The position numbers and the translations under genes were made by a program. The notes under the pieces were generated by a model. That model saw only the letters and a list, made by a program, of their open reading frames with translations, searched no databases and was not told the DNA's origin. From positions 6,138,001-6,202,000 of the forward strand of contig NZ_LT594324.1 in assembly GCF_900089605.1 (NCBI RefSeq): a DNA stretch of 64,000 nucleotides. The letters are read 5' to 3'. Within the stretch, counting starts at the first letter, position 1. Every line of letters starts with the position of its first letter. The DNA is from Micromonospora narathiwatensis. GTDB lineage: Bacteria; Actinomycetota; Actinomycetes; Mycobacteriales; Micromonosporaceae. This document shows, piece by piece, positions 11,722-19,773 of this stretch.

Positions 11722-13128
11722 GTGGTGAGCCAGATCGTGATCATCGGCGGGGGGCCGGCCGGGTACGAGGCGGCGCTGGTCGCCGCCCAGCTGGACGCTG
11801 ATGTCACCGTGGTCGAGGCGGACGGTGCCGGTGGCGCGTGCGTACTCTCCGACTGCGTCCCGTCGAAGACCTTCATCGCCAGCTCGGAGGTGGTGACCGG
11901 CTACCGGGACACCGAGGAGTTCGGCGTGCACTCGGACGGGCTGGAGGCGGTGACCGTCGACGCCCGGGCGGTGCACGAGCGGGTCAAGCGGCTCGCCCTG
12001 GCCCAGTCCGCCGACATCCACGCCAAGCTGGTCAAGGCCGGGGTGGAGTTCGTCGCCGGCACCGCCCGGCTGGGCGAGGACACGCTCGGTCACACCCACC
12101 GGGTGGTGGTCACCCCGGCCGGCGGTGGCGCGGAGTATTCGATCGACGCGTCCACCGTCCTGATCGCCACCGGCGCGACGCCGCGTCAGCTCCCCACCGC
12201 ACTGCCGGACGGCGACCGCATCCTCACCTGGCGTCAGGTGTACGACCTGCCGGAGCTGCCGGAGCACCTGATCGTGGTCGGGTCCGGCGTGACCGGCGCC
12301 GAGTTCGCCAGCGCCTACCTCGCGATGGGTGTCGAGGTCACCCTGGTCTCCAGCCGGGACCGGGTGATGCCGCACGAGGACGCCGACGCGGCGATGGCGA
12401 TCGAGCGGGTGTTCCGCAACCGGGGCATGAGCATCCTGAACAACTCCCGCGCCGAGGCGGTCCGCCGGATCGGCGACGGTGTCGAGGTCGTGCTCGCCGA
12501 CGGCCGGGTGGTGGTCGGCTCGCACGCGCTGATCGCGGTCGGCTCGATCCCCAACACCGCCAACCTGGGCCTCGCCGAGTACGGCGTCGAGCTGGCCCGG
12601 GGCGGTTACGTCACCGTCGACCGGGTGTCCCGGACCAACGTCCCCGGCGTCTACGCCGCCGGTGACTGCACCGGGGTGCTGCCGCTGGCCAGCGTCGCCG
12701 CCATGCAGGGCCGGATCGCGATGTGGCACGCGCTCGGCGAGGCGGTCCGGCCGCTGCGGCTGCGTACCGTCGCGGCGAACGTCTTCACCGACCCGGAGCT
12801 GGCCACGGTCGGCGTCTCGCAGAACGAGGTGGACGCCGGCAAGGTGCCGGCCCGCCAGGTGATGCTGCCGCTGTCGGGCAACGCCCGGGCCAAGATGGAC
12901 GACCTGGCCGACGGCTTCGTCAAGCTGTTCTGCCGCCCGGCCAGCGGTCAGGTGATCGGCGGCGTGGTGGTGGCGCCGAAGGCCAGCGAGCTGATCCTGC
13001 CGATCACCATGGCGGTGGAGAACAACCTCACCGTCAACGAGCTGGCTCAGACGATCACCATCTATCCGAGCCTCTCCGGTTCCATCACCGAGGCCGCCCG
13101 CCAGCTCATGCTCCACGAACTGGAGTGA
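11722..13128 (+). CDS. lpdA: NAD(P)H-quinone reductase of the flavoprotein disulfide reductase family (LpdA-like)
   Basis: A 468-residue FAD/NAD(P) enzyme. The FAD motif GGGPAGYEAALVA is at residues 9-21, the redox-loop cysteines C40 and C45 lie in GGACVLSDCVPSK, the NAD motif is GSGVTGAEFASAYL, and YAAGDCTGV marks the second FAD segment. The C-terminal His-Glu dyad of true lipoamide dehydrogenases (HAHPT type) is replaced by TIYPSLSGS, as in Mycobacterium tuberculosis LpdA (Rv3303c), which reduces quinones rather than lipoamide. A quinone reductase or redox-protective role is therefore more likely than a pyruvate dehydrogenase role. It starts at the GTG at 11722 after GAGGGGCGAG; a second GTG follows immediately. 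A hairpin separates it from the convergent NmrA-like gene. Confidence 0.9.
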   Translation: MVSQIVIIGGGPAGYEAALVAAQLDADVTVVEADGAGGACVLSDCVPSKTFIASSEVVTGYRDTEEFGVHSDGLEAVTVDARAVHERVKRLALAQSADIHAKLVKAGVEFVAGTARLGEDTLGHTHRVVVTPAGGGAEYSIDASTVLIATGATPRQLPTALPDGDRILTWRQVYDLPELPEHLIVVGSGVTGAEFASAYLAMGVEVTLVSSRDRVMPHEDADAAMAIERVFRNRGMSILNNSRAEAVRRIGDGVEVVLADGRVVVGSHALIAVGSIPNTANLGLAEYGVELARGGYVTVDRVSRTNVPGVYAAGDCTGVLPLASVAAMQGRIAMWHALGEAVRPLRLRTVAANVFTDPELATVGVSQNEVDAGKVPARQVMLPLSGNARAKMDDLADGFVKLFCRPASGQVIGGVVVAPKASELILPITMAVENNLTVNELAQTITIYPSLSGSITEAARQLMLHELE

Positions 13129-13135
13129 CCCGCCC

Positions 13136-13171
13136 GCCCGGCCGGCCCGATCAGGCCGGGCCGGGCCGGGC
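13136..13171. terminator. Bidirectional hairpin between lpdA and the NmrA-like gene
   Basis: GCCCGGCC (13136-13143) pairs with GGCCGGGC (13164-13171), with further partial pairing inside. It lies in the 48 bp between two convergent stop codons and can serve both strands. Confidence 0.6.
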
Positions 13172-13176
13172 ACCGC

Positions 13177-14010
13177 TCAGCGGAAGGCGGCGGCGTGGTC
13201 GGCGACCCATTCGGCGTACGTCCGGGCGGGGTGCCCGGTCAGCCGCCGTACCGTGTCGGTGACCTGTTCGGGCTGGTCGACGAAGCCGGCCCAGCCGGCC
13301 AGGGCGGCGTCGGCGAAGGCCGGGTCGCCGAAGGCGGCGGCCAGCATCGCGCGGGCCTCCCCGACCGGCATCTCCGACCAGCGCAGTTCCCGGCCGATCA
13401 CCTGGCCGATGGCGCGTACCTGGTCCTGCTGGGTCAGCGTCGCCGGACCGCTGAGCAGATAGCGGGCGCCGGTGTGGCCGTCCGAGGTCAGCGCGGCCAC
13501 GGCCACCTCGGCGAGGTCCCGCTCGTGGACCAGTGACCGGGCGGCGTCCCCGTACGGCCAGCGCACCACGTCGCCGGCACGGATCTGGCCGGCCCACATC
13601 AGGGTGTTGCTGGCGAATCCGACCGGGCGGAGGAAGGTCCACTCTGCGCCGGACTCCTCGACCGCCCGCTCCACGAGCCCCCAGAACGACTCCGGCTGGT
13701 CGGCGCCGGGCGCGGAGAGGTACACGATCCGGGGCACCCGGGCGGCGATCACCCGGGCCACGGCCGGCGCTGTCGTCCGCGCCACGGCGGGGTCGGTGAA
13801 CGGCCAGATCAGGAAGACCGCGTCCACGTCGGCCAAATGCGGCGCGAGCGTCGCCGGGTCGGCGAGGTCGGCGGCCACCACCTCGACCTCCGCCGGCAGC
13901 CCGGCGGTCGCCGGGTTCCGACTGACCGCGCGGACCTTGTCGCCGCGTCCCACCAGGATCGACACGACCTCCCGGCCCACCGTGCCGGTCGCCCCCGTCA
14001 CCAGGATCAT
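13177..14010 (-). CDS. NmrA-like NAD(P)-binding reductase/sensor
   Basis: A 277-residue atypical short-chain dehydrogenase of the NmrA/QorB type. The N-terminal MILVTGATGTVGREVV is the nucleotide-binding GxxGxxG. There is VVAADLADP after strand 3, and SAPGADQPESF replaces the usual YxxxK catalytic motif, so it may act as a quinone reductase or a redox-sensing protein. I chose the ATG at 14010 because GAGGAGGCGGGG precedes it. A TTGACT/TAACGT promoter with a palindrome between the boxes lies at 14056-14086 inside the end of the upstream DUF998 gene. The regulator that would bind it is not in this window. Confidence 0.85.
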   Translation of the reverse strand: MILVTGATGTVGREVVSILVGRGDKVRAVSRNPATAGLPAEVEVVAADLADPATLAPHLADVDAVFLIWPFTDPAVARTTAPAVARVIAARVPRIVYLSAPGADQPESFWGLVERAVEESGAEWTFLRPVGFASNTLMWAGQIRAGDVVRWPYGDAARSLVHERDLAEVAVAALTSDGHTGARYLLSGPATLTQQDQVRAIGQVIGRELRWSEMPVGEARAMLAAAFGDPAFADAALAGWAGFVDQPEQVTDTVRRLTGHPARTYAEWVADHAAAFR

Positions 14011-14055
14011 CCCCGCCTCCTCGCCGTACCGGGCCGCCACCGACCCCTGGTGCAG

Positions 14056-14086
14056 ACGTTAGGAGTTGAAGCTTCCTTCAAGTCAA
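14056..14086 (-). promoter_or_regulatory. Promoter with embedded palindrome upstream of the NmrA-like gene
   Basis: On the minus strand: -35 TTGACT (14086-14081), -10 TAACGT (14061-14056), 19-bp spacer. The spacer and the edge of the -35 contain TTGAAGGAAGCTTCAA (14081-14066), arms TTGAAG/CTTCAA around GAAG. A repressor bound there would block the polymerase. Confidence 0.5.
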
Positions 14087-14758
14087 CGGTCGGGCCGCCG
14101 TGGCGGATCGACGAGCCGCCCCGGCGAGGCGGCTGCCGGGCGGGTGGACCAGGGTCGCCGCGACCACGCAGAGCAGGGCCACCTCGGCGACGATGAGCAG
14201 GCGTTCGACCAGGCCGAGCAGCATCCGGTCGCCGGGGTAGGCGGACCAGACCATCGCCCCGGCCAGCAGCAGGCTGGCCAGGGTGAGCGCGCGTAGCCAG
14301 CCGGCCGCGCGACCGCCCAGCTGCCCGGCGAGCAGCCAACCGGCGACCGGCAGGGCGAGGAAGGCGATCACCGAGGCGTACCGGTGCAGGTAGGCCGCGG
14401 TGTCCATGGGCAGGCCGGGCTCGTTGGTCGGGACCACGGCGGCGGTCGCCAGGCCGGCGGTCCAGGCAGCGAGGAAAAACCCGGCCACCCGTAGCCGCCG
14501 TCCGTCGCCGCCGGGCCGTGCGGGGTTCGACCCCGATCCGGTACGCCGGAGGGCCGGGATCAGCACCGCCGTAGCGGCGGCGAGCAGCGCCATGGCCACG
14601 TCGATGACGCCGCCCCGGTCCGATACTGCGAAGTCGCTGACGGTCAGCGACCAGGGGTCGAGGTCGTCGTTCACGACGAGGTGACCGACCACGGCGAGTA
14701 CCGCCGCCAGGGCGATCCCGCCGAGGGCCAACAGACCGTTTCTCCGGGTTCCGGGCAT
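14078..14758 (-). CDS. DUF998-family integral membrane protein
   Basis: A 226-residue protein with about six hydrophobic spans (LLALGGIALAAVLAVVGHLV, then VIDVAMALLAAATAVLI, FFLAAWTAGLATAAVV, YASVIAFLALPVAGWLL, ALTLASLLLAGAMVW and LLIVAEVALLCVVAATL). The charged NEPGLPMDTAAYLHRYASV loop is typical of DUF998. No enzymatic motif is visible and the function is unknown. It is transcribed toward the NmrA-like gene, and its last codons carry that gene's promoter. The ATG is at 14758. Confidence 0.8.
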   Translation of the reverse strand: MPGTRRNGLLALGGIALAAVLAVVGHLVVNDDLDPWSLTVSDFAVSDRGGVIDVAMALLAAATAVLIPALRRTGSGSNPARPGGDGRRLRVAGFFLAAWTAGLATAAVVPTNEPGLPMDTAAYLHRYASVIAFLALPVAGWLLAGQLGGRAAGWLRALTLASLLLAGAMVWSAYPGDRMLLGLVERLLIVAEVALLCVVAATLVHPPGSRLAGAARRSATAARPLT

Positions 14759-14872
14759 GTCTCAGCCTGTCGCCGAGGCCACCCGAAACGGATCCGGGAC
14801 GGGCACCCACTTCGATCCCGGGAACTTCCCCTACCGGCGTCTCCGGGTCCGGCGATCCGTCCACACCCGCCG

Positions 14873-15508
14873 TCAGGACGCCGCCGTCGGTTCCTCCACC
14901 GGGGCCTCGACACGGGTGTTGCGGGCGCTGAGCAGGCTGACCGCCCAGCCGGCCGCCGCGAATCCGGCCGCCGCCGCCGCGCCGATGAGCGCGAGTCGCC
15001 ACCCCGACTGGGTCAGCGCCGTGCCGCCCAGGTGGCCGACCAGCGTGCCGTACGCCGCCCAGCCGAGTGCCGCCGCGCCCTCGTACATCAGGAAAAGCCG
15101 GTAGGGGTAGCGGCTGCGCCCGGCCGAGAAGCAGGCGGCCATCCGTCCGCCGGGTACGAAGCGGCACAGCAGGATCACCAGCGGCCCCGGCTCGCGCAGC
15201 CCGCGGGTGACCCGGGCGGCGGCGCGGCGGGCCCGGCCGGGCATCGTGTGCCGCGCCGCCCGACGGTTCGGGGCGCTCCGGCCCAGCAGGTAGCAGGCGA
15301 GATCGCCGACGAAGACGCCGAGCGCGCCGACGACGATCGTGAGCGGCAGGCTCAGCCCGCCGTAGACGGTGAGCGCGCCGCTGGTGATCATGACGACCTG
15401 GGTCGGTACGACCGGCACGAAGGCGTCGGCGGCCAGCAACCCCAGCAGCACAAGGTAGGCCCACGTCGGCGACGCGACGCTAGAGATGAGTTCGGGCACG
15501 ACCGCCAC
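14873..15508 (-). CDS. DedA-family membrane protein
   Basis: A 211-residue DedA/SNARE-associated (VTT-domain) protein. Visible motifs are the N-terminal re-entrant segment PVVPTQVVMITSGALTV, the GVFVGDLACYLLGR segment, the arginine-rich FVPGGRMAACFSAGRSRYPY loop, and a C-terminal hydrophobic span. The family is implicated in lipid-carrier flipping and membrane homeostasis, including undecaprenyl phosphate and phosphatidylethanolamine scrambling. The specific lipid here is unknown. The start is the GTG at 15508 after GGCGAG. Confidence 0.88.
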   Translation of the reverse strand: MAVVPELISSVASPTWAYLVLLGLLAADAFVPVVPTQVVMITSGALTVYGGLSLPLTIVVGALGVFVGDLACYLLGRSAPNRRAARHTMPGRARRAAARVTRGLREPGPLVILLCRFVPGGRMAACFSAGRSRYPYRLFLMYEGAAALGWAAYGTLVGHLGGTALTQSGWRLALIGAAAAAGFAAAGWAVSLLSARNTRVEAPVEEPTAAS

Positions 15509-15899
15509 CTCGCCGGAATTCCCCGTTCGACCGCACCGAGCGTGACGGCGTGTCCCACGTCACTGCGGGCAGCCCCGCCCGGTCGTGACCACTGACACCA
15601 GCGGGCCACCCGTGGACAACGACCCAACGGTGTCCGGCGTGACGGCGCTTCGGAGTGGCGGCGCCCACCGGAGCGGGCGGCGGAAGAGCGCTCCCCGGCG
15701 TACCGTTGTCAGAACGCGGTCCCGCCGCCGTCGGGTCCCCCGTTCCCGACGACCGGGCCGCCGCGGGTCGCCGGCAGGTCCCGTGCCGGCGACCCGCCCG
15801 CAGCCCTGTTGTCAAATCGTCGACAGCACGCCCTCCGTCGAGGCGGTGGCCGGATACGATCCCGGGCTCCACCGACAACCCCAATCGGGAGGCACCTCG
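15509..15899. other. Gene-free 0.39-kb stretch between DedA and the Excalibur gene
   Basis: Divergent intergenic DNA. I see no gene or clear promoter. TTGTCA at 15809-15814 and TACGAT at 15854-15859 are possible elements, but the spacing does not fit a single sigma-70 promoter. Confidence 0.4.
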
Positions 15900-16178
15900 A
15901 TGGTTTCCAGGCTGGCTCGGGGCGCGCTCGCCCTGACCCTGGCGTTTGGCGGCAGCACCTTCGTCGCCGTCGGCCCGGCCGAGGCGGCGGCAAAGCAATA
16001 CAAGAACTGCACCGAACTGAGGAAGGTTTACAAGCACGGCGTGGGCAAGAAGGGCGCGAAGGACAAGGTCCGCGGCACGACCAAGCCGGTCACCAACTTC
16101 ACGGTGAACAACGCGGTCTACGCCAAGAACACCCGCCTCGACCGGGACAAGGACGGCATCGCCTGCGAGAAGCGTTGA
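15900..16178 (+). CDS. Small secreted protein with an Excalibur calcium-binding domain
   Basis: A 92-residue protein. Residues 1-30 form a signal peptide (hydrophobic ALALTLAFGGSTFVAVG, then AEAAAK). The mature part is one Excalibur domain: CTELRKVYKHGVGKKGAKDK and, at the C-terminus, DRDKDGIACE, the DxDxDGxxCE calcium loop with its paired cysteines. It is probably extracellular or wall-associated and binds Ca2+. The ATG at 15900 follows GGGAGG with good spacing and gives a proper signal peptide; the longer open frame upstream has no such support. A strong hairpin follows. Confidence 0.9.
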   Translation: MVSRLARGALALTLAFGGSTFVAVGPAEAAAKQYKNCTELRKVYKHGVGKKGAKDKVRGTTKPVTNFTVNNAVYAKNTRLDRDKDGIACEKR

Positions 16179-16313
16179 TCTCGCGCGGGCGGCGGCGGCC
16201 GGAAAACCGCTCGCCCCGGGTGCCGTGCCGGTCGTACCGTCGCCGTATGCGCAGCGCGGTGGTGACCACGACGCCGGGAATCCCCGGCGCGCCGCACTGA
16301 CGTATCCGTCGAC

Positions 16314-16344
16314 GAGGCCCCGGGGCGAACCGCCCCGGGGCCTC
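16314..16344 (+). terminator. Perfect 14-bp stem terminator
   Basis: GAGGCCCCGGGGCG (16314-16327) and its exact complement (16331-16344) flank a 3-base loop. It lies between the Excalibur gene and the ThrRS-like gene. Confidence 0.75.
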
Positions 16345-16397
16345 GCGGCGTTCCGGGCCCGCTCGCCTCCGGGTCGTACCCGATCAAGGAGAGCGAC

Positions 16398-17615
16398 ATG
16401 ATCGACCACCGCAGGCTCGGCCGGGAGCTGGAGCTGTTCGTCTCGGACCCGCTCGCGGGCGCCGGCCTGCCCATCTGGCTGCCGGCCGGCGCCGCCGCCC
16501 GGCACGCCGTCGAGGAGTACGTGCGGGAACTGGAGCGCCGGGCCGGCTACCGGCACGTCTACTCGCCACCGCTGGGCCGGCGGGAGCTGTTCGAGCTCTC
16601 CGGGCACCTGGGCTACTTCGCCGATGACATGTTCCCGCCGATGCGGCTCTCCGCCGACGACGAGTTCGTGCTCCGGCCGGCGCTCTGCCCGCACCACGCG
16701 CTCGTCTACCGGGCCCGGGGCCGGTCCTACCGTGAGCTGCCGCTGCGCGTCGGCGAACTGGGCGGGATGTACCGGGCGGAACGCTCCGGGGTGCTCGGCG
16801 GTCTCGCCCGGGTACGCGCCATCTCGCTCAACGACGCGCACAACTTCTGCGCGCTGGAGCAGGTCGGCGACGAGGTACGCGACATCCTCCGGCTGATCCG
16901 CGAGGCGCACGCCGCGCTCGGCGTACGGCCGGCCGGGTTCCGGCTGTCGCTGCGCGGGCCGGGCGAGAAGTACGTCGGGGACGACGCCCGGTGGGCGCGG
17001 GCCGAGGAACTGCTCCGCGCGGCGCTCGACGGCGTCGACTTCACCGAGGGGCCGGGCGAGGCCGCCTTCTACGGCCCGAAGATCGACATCCAGATCGTCG
17101 ACGCGGCGGGCCGGGAGTCGACCATCTCCACCATCCAGCTCGACTTCGACAAACCGGAGAAGTTCGACCTGTCGTACACCGCTGCGGACGGGAGCCGAAA
17201 GCGGCCGGTGATGGTGCACCGGAGCCTCGTCGGCAGCATGGAACGGCTGTTCGCGTACCTGATCGAGGTGCACGCCGGTGCCTTTCCGGCCTGGTACGCC
17301 CCGGTGCAGCTGCTGCTCCTCCCGGTCGACGACGGCCAGGCGGACGCTGCCGTCGACCTGTGCCGCCGGGCCGAGGAGGCGGGGCTGCGGGCCGAGGTCG
17401 ACCTGACCGGCTCGCTGGGCGCCCGGATCCGGGACGCGGCCCGCCGGAAGGTCCCGTACGTCGGGGTGGTCGGCCCCCGGGAGGCGGCCGACGGGTCGGT
17501 GTCCCTGCGCCTGCGCGACGGCCGCGGACTCGACCCGATGCCGGTGGCCGACGCGCTGGGGTTGATCGGGCGGGTGGTCGCCGCCCGGTCGGCCGGCCTG
17601 CTCCCGGCCGCCTGA
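16398..17615 (+). CDS. Threonyl-tRNA synthetase-like protein lacking TGS and editing domains
   Basis: A 405-residue class II synthetase core plus anticodon-binding domain. All three zinc ligands of ThrRS are kept: C97 in ALCPHH, H148 in NDAHNF and a later His near 273 in PVMVHRSLVGSMER. R126 in MYRAERSG and the AAFYGPKIDIQI segment are also conserved. Residues from about 300 form the anticodon-binding domain (PVQLLLLPV, then AEVDLTGSLGARIRDA and VPYVGVVGPREA). A normal bacterial ThrRS has about 640 residues; the N-terminal TGS and editing domains are missing, so mischarged Ser-tRNA-Thr could not be cleared by this protein. The ATG at 16398 follows AAGGAG. It may be a second, stress- or drug-related ThrRS, or serve non-translational Thr activation. 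Confidence 0.88.
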   Translation: MIDHRRLGRELELFVSDPLAGAGLPIWLPAGAAARHAVEEYVRELERRAGYRHVYSPPLGRRELFELSGHLGYFADDMFPPMRLSADDEFVLRPALCPHHALVYRARGRSYRELPLRVGELGGMYRAERSGVLGGLARVRAISLNDAHNFCALEQVGDEVRDILRLIREAHAALGVRPAGFRLSLRGPGEKYVGDDARWARAEELLRAALDGVDFTEGPGEAAFYGPKIDIQIVDAAGRESTISTIQLDFDKPEKFDLSYTAADGSRKRPVMVHRSLVGSMERLFAYLIEVHAGAFPAWYAPVQLLLLPVDDGQADAAVDLCRRAEEAGLRAEVDLTGSLGARIRDAARRKVPYVGVVGPREAADGSVSLRLRDGRGLDPMPVADALGLIGRVVAARSAGLLPAA

Positions 17616-17668
17616 CGGCCGCCGGCCCGGGAGCGCACCGGCCGCCTGGTCGGCATCCCGGACGCCGG

Positions 17669-17711
17669 CCGGCACCGGCCTCCCGCCGTCGTGGCGGGGA
17701 GCCGGTGCCGG
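17669..17711. terminator. 19-bp hairpin between the ThrRS-like gene and the ABC exporter
   Basis: Arms 17669-17687 and 17693-17711 pair over 19 positions, with one mismatch and one G-T pair and the loop GTCGT. It lies between convergent genes and can terminate both. Confidence 0.75.
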
Positions 17712-17730
17712 GCCGGTCGGCCGGTCCACG

Positions 17731-19773
17731 TCAGTTCTTGGCCGGCGCGACCGCCGGGAGTGTCCCGGCCGGCATGCCCCCGGTCGGTGCCGGGACCTCG
17801 TCCGTGATCACCGCGCCGGTGAACTGCGACCGGTACAGCCGGGCGTACGCCCCGTCGGCGGCGAGGAGCTGGTCGTGGGTGCCCTGCTCGACGATCCGGC
17901 CCTGCTCCATCATCAGGATCAGGTCGGCGTCGCGGATGGTGGAGAGCCGGTGCGCGATGACGAAGCTCGTCCGGTCCGAACGCAGCGCCGCCATCGCCCG
18001 CTGGAGCAGCACCTCGGTCCGGGTGTCCACCGAGCTGGTCGCCTCGTCGAGGATCAGCAGCGACGGCTCGGCGAGGAACGCCCGGGCGATGGTGATGAGC
18101 TGCTTCTCGCCCGCGCTGACGTTGCTGCCCTCCTCGTCGATCACGGTGTCGTAGCCGTCGGGCAGGCTGCGGACGAACCGGTCCACGAAGGTGGCCCGGG
18201 CCGCCGCCAGGATCTCCTCCTCGGTGGCGTCCGGCCGCCCGTACGCGATGTTGTCGCGGATGGTGCCGCCGAAGAGCCAGGTGTCCTGGAGCACCATGCC
18301 GATCCGGCCGCGCAGCTCGTCCCGGCGCATCGTGGTGATGTCCACCCCGTCGAGGGTGATCCGGCCGGCGTCCAGCTCGTAGAACCGCATGACCAGGTTG
18401 ACCAGCGTGGTCTTGCCGGCGCCGGTCGGGCCGACGATCGCCACCGTGTGCCCCGGCTCGGCGACCAGGGACAGGTCGTCGATCAGCGGCTTGTCCGGGG
18501 CGTACCGGAAGGAGACGTGCTCGAACTCGACGCGGCCGTGCGGTTCGGCGATCCGGGCCGGTCGCGCCGGCTCCGGGCTCTGCTCCTCGGCGTCCAGGAC
18601 GGCGAAGACCCGTTCGGCCGAGGCCACCCCGGACTGGAGCAGGTTCGCCATCGAGGCGACCTGGGTGAGCGGCTGGGTGAACTGCCGCGAGTACTGGATG
18701 AACGCCTGCACGTCGCCGAGGCTCATCGTGCCCGAGGCCACCCGCAGGCCGCCGACCACGGCGATCGCCACGTAGCTGAGGTTCCCGATGAAGAACATCG
18801 CCGGCATGATGATCCCGGAGACGAACTGCGCGCCGAAGCTCGCCTGGAACAGTTGCTCGTTCTTGGCGCGGAAGGCCGCCTCCACCTCCTTCTGCCGGCC
18901 GAAGACCTTGACCAGCTCGTGGCCGGTGTACGCCTCCTCGATCTGCCCGTTCAGCTCGCCGGTGTGCGTCCACTGGGCGATGAACTTGCGCTGTGAGCGC
19001 TTGGCGATCAGGCCGGTGACCAGCACCGACAGCGGTACCGCCACCAGGGCCACCAGCGCCAGCAGCGGCGAGATCCAGACCATCATGGCCAGTACGCCGA
19101 CCACGGTGAGCAGCGAGGTGACCAGCTGGCTCAGCGTCTGCTGGAGGGTCTGCGAGATGTTGTCGATGTCGTTGGTGACCCGGCTCAGCAGCTCGCCGCG
19201 GGGCTGCCGGTCGAAGTAGGGCAGCGGCAGCCGGTTGAGTTTCTCCTCCACCTCGGCGCGCAGCCGCAGGATGGTCTGCTGCACCACGCCGTTGAGCAGC
19301 CAGCCCTGCGCCCACATCAGCACGCTGGCCCCGAGGTAGAGCGCCATCGCCAGGGCCAGCACCTGGCCCAGCCGGGTGAAGTCGATGCCGACGCCGGGCA
19401 CCACGTCCATCCGGGCCAGCATGTCGGCGAAGTTGCCGTTGCCGGACGCCCGGGCCGCGGCCACCGCCTGCTCGGTGGTGGTGCCGGCGGGCAGCCGCCG
19501 GCCGATCACCCCACTGAAGATCAGGTCGGTGGCGTGGCCGAGCACCTTCGGCCCGATGACGCTGAGTCCGACGCTCGCGAGGGCCAGCGCGAGCACGGCG
19601 GTCAGTTGCGTCCGGTGCGGCCGGAGTCGCCCGAGCAGGCGCCGGGCGGACGGCCCGAAGTTCATCGCCTTCTCGGCGGGCATGCCCATGCCCATGTGCG
19701 GCGGGCCGCCGCCCCCGCGCCGCCCGGCCGGTGGCAGCCGCTTCGGCGTCTCCTTCTCCTGCACGGCGCTCAT
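17731..19773 (-). CDS. ABC exporter half-transporter (membrane plus ATPase), second subunit
   Basis: A 680-residue fused permease-ATPase. A Gly/Met-rich N-terminus is followed by six membrane spans (about residues 50-370), then the nucleotide-binding domain: Walker [11 protein letters not shown]-loop LQDTWLFGG, signature NVSAGEKQ, Walker [13 protein letters not shown] with the catalytic Glu present, and H-loop IAHRLST. The ABC signature differs from the canonical SGGQ, as is common in the partner subunit of heterodimeric exporters. Its ATG overlaps the previous gene's stop as ATGA (19770-19773), so the two subunits are translationally coupled. It probably exports drugs or lipids under the adjacent MarR regulator. 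The substrate is unknown. Confidence 0.92.
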   Translation of the reverse strand: MSAVQEKETPKRLPPAGRRGGGGPPHMGMGMPAEKAMNFGPSARRLLGRLRPHRTQLTAVLALALASVGLSVIGPKVLGHATDLIFSGVIGRRLPAGTTTEQAVAAARASGNGNFADMLARMDVVPGVGIDFTRLGQVLALAMALYLGASVLMWAQGWLLNGVVQQTILRLRAEVEEKLNRLPLPYFDRQPRGELLSRVTNDIDNISQTLQQTLSQLVTSLLTVVGVLAMMVWISPLLALVALVAVPLSVLVTGLIAKRSQRKFIAQWTHTGELNGQIEEAYTGHELVKVFGRQKEVEAAFRAKNEQLFQASFGAQFVSGIIMPAMFFIGNLSYVAIAVVGGLRVASGTMSLGDVQAFIQYSRQFTQPLTQVASMANLLQSGVASAERVFAVLDAEEQSPEPARPARIAEPHGRVEFEHVSFRYAPDKPLIDDLSLVAEPGHTVAIVGPTGAGKTTLVNLVMRFYELDAGRITLDGVDITTMRRDELRGRIGMVLQDTWLFGGTIRDNIAYGRPDATEEEILAAARATFVDRFVRSLPDGYDTVIDEEGSNVSAGEKQLITIARAFLAEPSLLILDEATSSVDTRTEVLLQRAMAALRSDRTSFVIAHRLSTIRDADLILMMEQGRIVEQGTHDQLLAADGAYARLYRSQFTGAVITDEVPAPTGGMPAGTLPAVAPAKN

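Noticed and set aside
15585..15899. Extension of the Excalibur gene to 15585
   Set aside because: The extra sequence would bury the signal peptide; ATG 15900 has a good ribosome site.
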